The notes under the pieces were generated by a model. That model searched no databases. It worked only from the letters and a program-made list of their open reading frames with translations, and was not told the DNA's origin. From positions 1 to 5,974 of the forward strand of contig JAUVIQ010000181.1 of assembly GCA_030592655.1 (NCBI GenBank): a stretch of 5,974 nt of DNA. Reading direction: 5' to 3'. How positions within the stretch are numbered: the stretch's first letter is position 1; the number at the start of each line of letters is the position of its first letter. The DNA comes from Planctomycetales bacterium. GTDB lineage: Bacteria; Planctomycetota; Phycisphaerae; SM23-33. A program made the position numbers and the translations under genes. Positions 1 through 5,974 of the stretch are shown piece after piece.

Positions 1-107
1 GTAAAGACTTCATAGCCCTTGGTCGTGAGATTCCGCTGCAACACTTCAGTCGTATTCGCCACGTCATCTACAACGAGAATCGTTTCTTTCCTGTTCGCGT
101 CAGTCAT
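1..107 (-). CDS. Response regulator, N-terminal receiver fragment (partial, runs off left edge)
   Basis: The first 35 codons of a response regulator are visible; the rest lies beyond position 1. The protein begins MTDANRKETILVVDDVANTT and continues LQRNLTTKGYEVF. The hydrophobic strand ILVV followed by the acidic pair D14-D15 is the start of a CheY-like receiver domain, in which these acids bind Mg2+ next to the phosphorylated Asp of the third strand (not in the window). The ATG overlaps the kinase stop by 8 nt (ATGACTGA), and an AAGGAAG site lies 9 nt upstream inside the kinase gene, so the two are probably translationally coupled and the kinase is its likely phosphodonor. The output domain is not visible. 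The opening resembles NtrC-type sigma-54 activators as well as single-domain regulators, so I do not assign a subtype. Confidence in a receiver domain is high. Confidence 0.9.
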   Translation of the reverse strand, partial: MTDANRKETILVVDDVANTTEVLQRNLTTKGYEVF

Positions 108-1269
108 TTCTGCGTTCTTCCTTACACTCCTTTGCCACGACAACGGGAAGCCGAACCTCGAACCGAGTGCCCCGGCCCGGAGTGCTTTCAACACGAATCG
201 TGCCCCTGTGCGAGGTTGTGATACCATGAACTACAGGAAGGCCAAGCCCCGTGCCCTCATTGATGTCCTTGGTAGTGAAGAATGGAACGAATATCTGTTT
301 GAGTTCCCGCTCACTCATTCCGGCTCCGTTGTCCTCGACGACCAGCACCACGTGGTTGTCGGATACGCGTGTGGTGATTGTCAGGACGCCTCCGGACGGC
401 ATCGCCTGAATGGCGTTGACCACGAGGTTCACCAGTACCTGCTGCAATTGCGACGGATCGGCGGTTATCTGCGGAATTTCCGGCGAGAAATGTCGAATAA
501 GGTCCACGCCGTTTTTGGCGCACCGCGACTCAAGGAAATAGAGCGATTGTTCAATCACTGCGTTGAGATCGACCTGTTCTTTCCGAGGCGGGGTTTTGCG
601 TGCGAACAGCATCAGCTTCTTGATAATCTCCCGGCCATGAAGCGACGCTGTAACGATTTTCTCTATATCCTGGAATATCTGTTTCGGAAGATCGGGGTGT
701 TTTTGTGCCAGTTGAGCAAAGCCTAGTATGTTGCCCAGCGGTTCATTCAATTCGTGTGCAACGCCCGCGGAAAGCTGTCCGATTGTCGCCAAACGGTCGG
801 CTCGGCGCAACTGCTCCTGCAAACGAGTTTTTTCTTCAGCGGCTTGCAGACGCTCGACAATGAGGGCGATCTGTTGCGCGACGGCGGCAATGAGATGTCG
901 CTCCTCCTTCAGAAAAGGGCCTTCGTCACACGCGGGCCTTTCCTCGATATACACGACATCAATAGCGCCGCGCCGCTGGCCATTTACCACAATGTCAGCC
1001 GACTGCTTGTGCGCACCTTCCCGGAAGCTCGCTGTTACATAGGAACGGTCATCGAGAACGATGCGCCCTGCCGTAATTTCAGGATACTGCCAGGCGGGCG
1101 GAAGCAGCCTTACGCAGCCCTGGAGAATCTCTTCGAGCGTAGCGTCCGAGCGCGTGGCGAGCTGCGCGAGGCTGTAGAGGCACGTCAGCTCTTTTACCCG
1201 CTCCCGCAAGGCGACGTATTCTGTCTTGTTCTGATCCATTGACCCGAAAGAAAAGAATTCAAACCTCAT
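100..1269 (-). CDS. Soluble sensor histidine kinase with GAF-like N-terminal domain
   Basis: A 389-residue two-component kinase that should autophosphorylate on His and pass the phosphate to the regulator encoded just downstream. In order: a short coiled coil (about 18-40, LRERVKELTCLYSLAQLA); a GAF-like sensory domain (about 40-140); a second coiled coil (about 138-160); the dimerisation and phosphoacceptor H-box with His172 in AGVAHELNEPLGNILGF; and the HATPase domain with the N-box NLVVNAIQAM (Asn285), G1 DNGAGM (313-318), F-box FVPFFTTK (327-334) and G2 GTGLGL (339-344). All catalytic boxes look intact. There is no signal peptide or membrane segment, so it is probably cytoplasmic and senses an internal ligand or a partner. 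The start is uncertain: Met1 has only a weak GAAAG site 4 nt upstream, and Met11 (position 1239) fits the family's usual N-terminus at least as well. The signal is unknown. Confidence 0.95.
   Translation of the reverse strand: MRFEFFSFGSMDQNKTEYVALRERVKELTCLYSLAQLATRSDATLEEILQGCVRLLPPAWQYPEITAGRIVLDDRSYVTASFREGAHKQSADIVVNGQRRGAIDVVYIEERPACDEGPFLKEERHLIAAVAQQIALIVERLQAAEEKTRLQEQLRRADRLATIGQLSAGVAHELNEPLGNILGFAQLAQKHPDLPKQIFQDIEKIVTASLHGREIIKKLMLFARKTPPRKEQVDLNAVIEQSLYFLESRCAKNGVDLIRHFSPEIPQITADPSQLQQVLVNLVVNAIQAMPSGGVLTITTRVSDNHVVLVVEDNGAGMSERELKQIFVPFFTTKDINEGTGLGLPVVHGITTSHRGTIRVESTPGRGTRFEVRLPVVVAKECKEERRND
117..123 (-). promoter_or_regulatory. Ribosome binding site of the response regulator
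   Basis: AAGGAAG on the minus strand, 9 nt before the ATG at 107-105 and inside the last codons of the kinase gene. It supports the start chosen for the regulator and coupled translation of the pair. Confidence 0.6.
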
Positions 1270-1318
1270 ACACTTTCAACGCTTTATCGCCGTAGTGGCA
1301 ACAACGACCCATGGAAGA

Positions 1319-1346
1319 ATCTTACAGAATATCAGCCTGGAATCAA
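1319..1346 (-). promoter_or_regulatory. Possible sigma-70-type promoter of the kinase-regulator operon
   Basis: On the minus strand TTGATT (1346-1341) is separated by 16 nt from TAAGAT (1324-1319). Each hexamer matches its consensus at 4 of 6 positions. It would start transcription about 40-45 nt before the kinase ATG at 1269, a sensible leader length. The match is modest and such pairs arise by chance, so this is a candidate only. Confidence 0.3.
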
Positions 1347-1516
1347 TCATGAGGTGTTCATCATGCATCGAAGGTGCTTGAAACGGCAACTGACTGCATC
1401 ACGCCGCCACGTATTCGAAGCCACCTGTGATGTTCCAGCAGATGATTATGAAAAAACCCGTTACGGAATAACCGGAGCCTGTGTTTTGATTCCCCGCTGT
1501 GAGTTGGTCACACCAT

Positions 1517-1637
1517 GGCGTGGCGGACTTCCACGCATTGCGGCATACGTTGTGTCAGTCGCCTGGTACAGAGCGGCGCAAGCGTCAAGGTCGCTCATGA
1601 ACTCGCCCGCCACAGCGCGCCGACGCTCACGCTTGGG
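1517..1637 (+). pseudogene. Tyrosine recombinase (integrase) C-terminal fragment, frameshifted and truncated
   Basis: A remnant of the catalytic domain of a phage-type integrase. Read from 1517, the frame gives GVADFHALRHT, which carries the HxxR box (His-Ala-Leu-Arg) of tyrosine recombinases. After TTG at 1550-1552 the match moves to the next frame, starting at GTC 1554, and continues VSRLVQSGASVKVAHELARH then SAPTLTLG. This is the segment with the second conserved His, just before the active site. One extra base near 1553 explains the shift. In intact relatives TLTLG is followed within a few residues by the nucleophilic Tyr; here the similarity ends at about 1637 and LREIEV follows, so the Tyr is gone. 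The N-terminal core-binding domain is also absent; a TGA in the same frame at 1487-1489 lies shortly upstream. The piece cannot be active. It marks a past mobile-element insertion or recombination event. The family call comes from motif recognition, not a search. Confidence 0.8.
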
Positions 1638-1654
1638 CTTAGGGAAATCGAAGT

Positions 1655-1668
1655 CTCCCTTCGGGGAG
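1655..1668 (+). other. C(UUCG)G tetraloop hairpin at the junction of the two relics
   Basis: CTCCC (1655-1659), TTCG (1660-1663) and GGGAG (1664-1668) form a perfect 5-bp stem closed by C-G around a UUCG loop, an exceptionally stable RNA fold; a U-G pair can extend it by one. It sits where recombinase similarity ends and hydrolase similarity begins. No T-run follows on either strand, so it does not look like a complete intrinsic terminator. It may be a decayed one or chance. Confidence 0.4.
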
Positions 1669-1890
1669 GCGTTTCTGGGTTTCTACGCCGACCGGTTGGG
1701 GTGTTACTGTCCGGCCTGTCAACAGGCATGGGCCGACAAGTTCGGCGGTGAGATTCCCAGGTCGCCTTTTCCCGACTCCAAGGCGAAAAGGCAATTCATT
1801 CTCTGGCGGATTCGCCGCTGGAACGAGGTCCACGCCGAGATGAAAGACGCCCTGAACGAACACCACCGCGTCCGGGCCGTGCACATGTGT
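1660..1890 (+). pseudogene. Internal fragment of a glycoside-hydrolase-like protein
   Basis: In the frame of 1660 the translation reads as an ordinary conserved protein segment: FYADRLGCYCPACQQAWADK, then FGGEIP, a Pro/Asp-rich loop, and the amphipathic helix FILWRIRRWNEVHAEMKDAL. The CYCPAC cluster followed by W-x-x-KFG-x-x-IP and then a WRIRRWNEVHAEMK-like helix resembles uncharacterised glycosidase-like TIM-barrel proteins of Planctomycetota and related bacteria, where the Cys-rich loop follows a barrel strand. That likeness is from memory and unverified. Only about 77 residues remain, with no barrel start, no catalytic acids that I can place, and no proper end: after VHMC (about 1890) the frame passes into a T-rich tract. 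No ribosome site lies directly ahead of it. It is therefore a relic, probably brought in or left by the same rearrangements as the recombinase fragment. Confidence 0.5.
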
Positions 1891-2033
1891 GTGTCGTCAT
1901 TGTGGATTTCGAGCAAGTTTTTTTTAGTTTTTCAGGAACAGGTACTGGTTTTGTTCGTCAAAATGATAGTGTATCCGTCTAACCCGTGATGGCTTGCAGG
2001 AAGTAAAGTCTGTGGATACGGGTGGGTTTATGA

Positions 2034-2039
2034 AAGGAG
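2034..2039 (+). promoter_or_regulatory. Strong ribosome binding site of the large exported protein gene
   Basis: AAGGAG with a 6-nt spacer (CCTGTG) before the ATG at 2046. This near-ideal site fixes the start and favours it over the in-frame GTG at 2043 and the out-of-frame ATG at 2030. Confidence 0.85.
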
Positions 2040-2045
2040 CCTGTG

Positions 2046-5000
2046 ATGAGACGTACCCTGGTAATTTTAACGGTTTCAATGGCGGCTTCTGTCTGCTGGG
2101 CCGGTCAGATCGGCTTTATCGAGGATTTCTCCCTGTCCAGGGACCGCGAGTCGGCCCTGAAGCAGCTCATCCCCGGTACGGAGCAGTATTACTACTACCA
2201 CTGCCTGCACTATCAGAATACGGGGCAGGAGAAGAAACTCAACGATATGCTCTCGTTGTGGACTAATCGCCGCGGTGCAATTAGACGCTCGTCCATGGTG
2301 CGCGAGATCAGGAACCGCCAGGCGCTTCTGAACTATCGGAACGACCCGCAGGCAACACTGAAATATATCAGGGAACGCCTGAATCTGCGTTTCGACCATC
2401 AGCGCGAGCGGCTTGGACGCAAGGCGAAACTTCCCACCGGTCTGGACTCCAATCTCATCAGCCGGGATTCGCTCACCCTTGTGGCGCTGGGGCGCCATAG
2501 CGGAACAGTGAACGGGTTTGAGAACTCGGCTCTCGAGTGGTTAATCGCCAGGGACATCGGCGCGGACCGCCGTCGGCATCTCCTAAAGAGGCTCACCAGG
2601 CCGGACTTGCCGAACCTGCCGAAAATCATCGTCGCGGACCTGAACCACAGGTACAGCAAAGGCTTCGGTTCGATGAATATCCACCGGGCGCTGCTGCTGA
2701 GCCAACTTGACAAGTGCCTGGAACTCAAAGGCGACCTGCTGAACAAGAGCAACTTCGTCAACACGTACCTCACCAAGTTGCGTCCAAATCCCGATGAGGA
2801 TTGGCTGAACGACCCGAAGGTGCGCCTGGCGCATCTGGATCGCATGTGGGCGTTCGTCGGCAGGCTCGCGCCTGTGAACAACTCGCTCAAGGCGCACGTG
2901 CTCTACCAGCGACTTCTCTTCGACCGCTCTCGCGGCGTCTATGACAAGAAGCTCTTCATGGCCTACATCAAACTGCCGCGACAGGTCGTGTACATCAACC
3001 CGAAATATATGAAGCGGCTGGAGAACAGGCGCTACCCCGTGAACATGAACGCCAACTTTATCGCCCAGACGATGCTGCCGATTATAGGACGCGACGAACC
3101 GCTCGTCCGAAGCTACCTCATGCACTTCTTCGTCGAAGAGGATTCCTATAAGCCATACGAGCCGTACATTCGGGACACGTACCTGAAGGAACTTTTCGCC
3201 GAGACGAAGATCGTCAACGGCCTGGGCGACCAGGAAAAATGGGCCTCCATGCTGGACCCGGCCAGGTACAAGCAGCTCAAGGAGCGGGTGGACCTGGACT
3301 TCGCCCACACTAACGGGAAATTATTCGCCGCCGACGAAGCGGTCAGCCTGGACCTCCACGTCAAGAACGTAAAGACGCTTATCGTCAAGGTCTATCAGGT
3401 CAACGCTTTCAATTACTACCGCGACAGGATGAAGGAGGTGGATACGGACATCAACCTGGACGGCCTGGTCGCCAACATCGAGAAAGTCGTCAAGTACGAT
3501 GAGGTGTCCCTGCGGCGGGTGAAGCGGCATTTCGAATTCCCGTCGCTGAAGAAGCGAGGGCTTTATGTTGTCGATTTCATCGGAAACGGAAAGTCCAGCA
3601 GGGCGCTTTTCCGCAAGGGCAGACTCCGCTATCTTGTGAGGACCGGAGCCGCCGGACAGGTCTTTACCGTATTGGACGAGACGAACCGCAAACTCCCAAA
3701 GGCGGCCTTGTGGCTTTCGGGACATAAGTACACTGCCGACAAAGACGGCGAGATCACCGTACCATTCAGTAATTCGCCCAAGCGGCAGACGATTATCCTC
3801 ACCGACGGCGACTTCGCCTCGTTGGAGAAGTTCGACCATCAGGCAGAGCAGTACACACTCCAGGCAGGCATCCATGCCGACCGCGAGGCGATGCTCGCCG
3901 GCAAGACCGCTTCGGTTATCGTCCGGCCAACGCTGTACATGAACGGCACGCCCATTTCACTATCAGTGCTGACAGATACTGCCCTGGTTATTACTTCCAC
4001 CGATCGCGACGGCGTGAGCACCACCAAGGAAGTAAAAGACTTCAAACTTTTCGAGGATCGTGAATCGGCGTATAAGTTCCGCACGCCGCGACGAATGAGC
4101 AGGATAACCTTCACACTCAAAGCCAAGGTCAAAAACCTCAGCAAGGACAAGAAGCAGGACCTGTCGGCCTCGGCAAGTTTCGCGATGAACAGGATCGACC
4201 GGACCGAGAAGACCGAAGACCTGCACCTTGCCCACATTGACGGACGGTACACACTGGAAGTACTGGGCAAAACCGGCGAAGCGAAGGCGGATCGGCCCGT
4301 CAAGGTCCAGATTAAGCACCGGGACTTCAAAGACGTCGTTCACGCCTCGCTCCAGACCGACAAGGACGGAAGGGTCATGCTGGGCGAACTGAAGGACATC
4401 GCATGGGTTCGCGCCACAGGACCGGAAAATACGGCACACACATGGCACATGGTGCGGGACGTACACAGTTATCCTGCCAACGTCCATGGCCGGGCGGGCG
4501 AGACGATTTACCTGCCATACATGGGCAAGGAGAAGGAAATAACGCCGGAGGAACTGTCATTGCTTGAGGTGCGAGGCGGGACGTTTGTCGCAGACCGCTT
4601 CGAGGCGATGACGATTAAGGACGGTTTCATCGAGATTCGAGGCCTGGCGAGAGGCGATTACGACCTGCTTATCAAGCCGAGCGGTACGCGGATTAAGATT
4701 CGTCTGGCCGAGGGCAGGCAGCGAGACCGCTACGTTCTCGGCGCAAACCGACATCTGGGCGTCCGTAATGCCAAACCGCTCCAGATTTCCGGTATCAATG
4801 CGGACAAAAACAACATCCGCATCAGGCTTAAGAACGCCACGAAGTTCACTCGCGTTCACGTAGCGGCTACACGATACCTGCCGGAGTATTCGATGTACGG
4901 CAACCTGGGGATCGGGTTCCGCGAGCCGGACATGGCAACCATTGCCAAGGTCCTGTCCGCCTACGTCGCGGGGCGTAACATCGGCGACGAATACCGCTAC

Positions 5001-5974
5001 ATCATCGATAGGAAGTACGCGCGGAAATTCCCCGGAAACATGCTCAAACGCCCGAGTTTGCTGCTGAACCCCTGGGCAATCCGCAAGACCCAGGCCAGTC
5101 GGCAGTTGGCCAAACCCGGAAGGTCGTTTCGCGGTTCTGGTGGCGGAGGCGCGGGGCCACGCAGCAGTTTCTTCGGAAGAGCGGGCAAACGGCGACCGAC
5201 CGAAGCGGGCTTCGCCAATCTCGATTTCCTCGGCGAACCGGCGAAAGTTCTGACCAATCTCGTCCCGGATAAGGACGGCGTAATCACCATTAAGCGCAAG
5301 GACCTCGGTGCGCATCAGCAGGTCCACGTATTGGCTGTCGATCCGGAAAACACTGCCTACCGCGAAATGTCGGTTCCGCAGGTCGAGATGAAATTCAACG
5401 ATCTCCGCCTGCTGCTGGGGCTGGACCCGGACTCGCACTTTACCGAGCAGAAGAAGATAAGCGTGGTCGAAAAGGGCAAGGACTTCACGCTCGACGACGT
5501 AATCAACTCGAAGTTCGAGAGGTACGACAGCCTCGCCAGGGTCTATTCCCTCTACGTTACACTTAGTGGCAACAAGACGCTTGTGGAGTTTGGCTTCCTG
5601 CTCCGCTGGGCTAAGATGAAAGACGAAGAGAAGCGCAAACTCTACTCCAAGTACGCCTGCCATGAGTTGAACTTCTTCATCCGTTGCAAGGACCCTGCCT
5701 TCTTCGAGAAGGTCGTCTTGCCCTACCTTCGCAACAAGAAGGACAAGACGTTTCTGGACGACTACCTGTGCGGCGAAGATCTGAAGCCGTACCTGAAGCC
5801 CTGGGCGCATTCGCAGCTCAACATCGTCGAGCGTATCCTGCTTTCGCGTCTGATAAAGGGCGAGCAGACCCATACGACGCGGCACGTCAAGGACCTGTTC
5901 GACCTTATCCCGCCGGACATCGAGCGCTTCAACCAACTGTTCGCTATCGCGCTGAAGGGCAGCGCACTGGAGAC
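2046..5974 (+). CDS. Very large exported protein with macroglobulin-like domains (partial, runs off right edge)
   Basis: The frame is open from ATG 2046 to the last base: 1309 codons without a stop. Residues 1-19 (MRRTLVILTVSMAASVCWA) form a type I signal peptide with cleavage likely after Ala19; there is no lipobox. Residues 20-410 look helical and carry the Tyr-rich motif YYYYHCLHYQNTGQ (48-61). Around 430-460 VSLDLHVKNVKTLIVKVYQV resembles the first macroglobulin (MG1) strand pattern of bacterial alpha-2-macroglobulins. Further beta-rich segments with the 'TD/KDG turn' style follow at about 539-580, 600-700 and 731-800. A Gly/Arg/Ser-rich linker lies at 1025-1050, and residues from about 1119 to the end are again helical (LYSKYACHELNFFIRCKDPA at 1199-1218). 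No thioester CxEQ motif or enzyme motif is visible. The layout matches large conserved planctomycete proteins of unknown function as I remember them. It is probably periplasmic or surface-located; the function is not assigned. Confidence 0.9.
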   Translation, partial: MRRTLVILTVSMAASVCWAGQIGFIEDFSLSRDRESALKQLIPGTEQYYYYHCLHYQNTGQEKKLNDMLSLWTNRRGAIRRSSMVREIRNRQALLNYRNDPQATLKYIRERLNLRFDHQRERLGRKAKLPTGLDSNLISRDSLTLVALGRHSGTVNGFENSALEWLIARDIGADRRRHLLKRLTRPDLPNLPKIIVADLNHRYSKGFGSMNIHRALLLSQLDKCLELKGDLLNKSNFVNTYLTKLRPNPDEDWLNDPKVRLAHLDRMWAFVGRLAPVNNSLKAHVLYQRLLFDRSRGVYDKKLFMAYIKLPRQVVYINPKYMKRLENRRYPVNMNANFIAQTMLPIIGRDEPLVRSYLMHFFVEEDSYKPYEPYIRDTYLKELFAETKIVNGLGDQEKWASMLDPARYKQLKERVDLDFAHTNGKLFAADEAVSLDLHVKNVKTLIVKVYQVNAFNYYRDRMKEVDTDINLDGLVANIEKVVKYDEVSLRRVKRHFEFPSLKKRGLYVVDFIGNGKSSRALFRKGRLRYLVRTGAAGQVFTVLDETNRKLPKAALWLSGHKYTADKDGEITVPFSNSPKRQTIILTDGDFASLEKFDHQAEQYTLQAGIHADREAMLAGKTASVIVRPTLYMNGTPISLSVLTDTALVITSTDRDGVSTTKEVKDFKLFEDRESAYKFRTPRRMSRITFTLKAKVKNLSKDKKQDLSASASFAMNRIDRTEKTEDLHLAHIDGRYTLEVLGKTGEAKADRPVKVQIKHRDFKDVVHASLQTDKDGRVMLGELKDIAWVRATGPENTAHTWHMVRDVHSYPANVHGRAGETIYLPYMGKEKEITPEELSLLEVRGGTFVADRFEAMTIKDGFIEIRGLARGDYDLLIKPSGTRIKIRLAEGRQRDRYVLGANRHLGVRNAKPLQISGINADKNNIRIRLKNATKFTRVHVAATRYLPEYSMYGNLGIGFREPDMATIAKVLSAYVAGRNIGDEYRYIIDRKYARKFPGNMLKRPSLLLNPWAIRKTQASRQLAKPGRSFRGSGGGGAGPRSSFFGRAGKRRPTEAGFANLDFLGEPAKVLTNLVPDKDGVITIKRKDLGAHQQVHVLAVDPENTAYREMSVPQVEMKFNDLRLLLGLDPDSHFTEQKKISVVEKGKDFTLDDVINSKFERYDSLARVYSLYVTLSGNKTLVEFGFLLRWAKMKDEEKRKLYSKYACHELNFFIRCKDPAFFEKVVLPYLRNKKDKTFLDDYLCGEDLKPYLKPWAHSQLNIVERILLSRLIKGEQTHTTRHVKDLFDLIPPDIERFNQLFAIALKGSALE

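Larger units (their letters stand above)
1270..2045. other. Relic-bearing intergenic stretch between divergent units
   Basis: This 776-bp stretch between the two divergent transcription units holds no intact gene that I recognise. From left to right it contains the weak kinase promoter, about 170 bp (1347-1516) with no recognisable coding content, a tyrosine-recombinase fragment, a C(TTCG)G hairpin, a glycoside-hydrolase-like fragment, a T-rich tract (1918-1932), and a roughly 110-bp leader for the large downstream gene. One open frame (GTG 1354 or ATG 1363 to TGA 1987-1989) spans most of it. The ATG at 1363 is preceded by GAGGTG with a 6-nt spacer, so translation is not impossible. However, its first 100 residues are low-complexity and Arg-rich, it is out of frame with the recombinase fragment, and it shares a frame only with the hydrolase fragment. 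I read it as debris rather than a gene. Confidence 0.6.

Noticed and set aside
19..1242. Plus-strand open frames opposite the kinase gene
   Set aside because: The minus strand encodes a complete kinase with all catalytic boxes; the plus-strand frames have no motifs.
1918..1932. T-rich tract as a rho-independent terminator
   Set aside because: No inverted repeat lies immediately before it on the plus strand, nor in the right place for the minus strand.
2085..2096. Lipoprotein signal at Cys17 of the large protein
   Set aside because: The residues before Cys17 are Ala-Ser-Val, which do not fit a lipobox; cleavage after Ala19 is more likely.
1994..2266. A 90-codon plus-strand frame around the start of the large gene
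   Set aside because: It overlaps the signal peptide region in another frame; the ribosome site fits the ATG at 2046, and the frame shows no protein-like pattern.
2076..4560. Several minus-strand open frames of 60-240 codons
   Set aside because: All are antisense shadows of the large plus-strand gene, mutually overlapping, without ribosome sites or protein-like motifs.
4557..5936. A 459-codon open frame on the minus strand
   Set aside because: It lies opposite the continuous large plus-strand gene, shows no recognisable motif, and is explained by that gene's G/C-ending codons, which keep the opposite frame open.
1..5974. CRISPR array, tRNA, rRNA or insertion-sequence ends
   Set aside because: I saw no regularly spaced direct repeats, no cloverleaf with a CCA-type end, no rRNA segments and no paired terminal inverted repeats.

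Overview
The window looks bacterial and probably comes from a member of the Planctomycetota. This rests on family recognition: a very large exported protein resembling large uncharacterised planctomycete proteins with macroglobulin-like domains, a tyrosine-recombinase relic of a style common in that phylum, and a soluble sensor kinase. No rRNA or marker gene is present, and no database search was possible.

Layout. (1) Positions 1-1269, minus strand: a two-component operon. A soluble sensor histidine kinase (100-1269) is followed, with an 8-nt overlap, by the first 35 codons of a response regulator (1-107) that runs off the left edge. A weak sigma-70-like promoter can be drawn at 1319-1346. 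(2) Positions 1270-2045: no intact gene. The stretch holds two plus-strand relics side by side: a frameshifted tyrosine recombinase fragment (1517-1637) that stops just before the catalytic tyrosine, and an internal piece of a glycoside-hydrolase-like protein (1660-1890) with a CYCPAC motif. An accidental open frame (1354-1989) runs through both. (3) Positions 2046-5974, plus strand: one uninterrupted coding region of at least 1309 codons that leaves the right edge. It has a strong ribosome binding site, a signal peptide, a helical N-terminal part, several macroglobulin-like beta-sandwich segments, a Gly/Arg/Ser-rich linker and a helical C-terminal part. It fills about two thirds of the window and is the most interesting item, because its family has no assigned function that I know of.

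How the parts relate. The kinase and regulator form a signalling pair. The large protein should act in the periplasm or at the cell surface. The two units are divergent and about 0.8 kb apart, separated by recombination debris. Nothing in the sequence shows that one controls the other.
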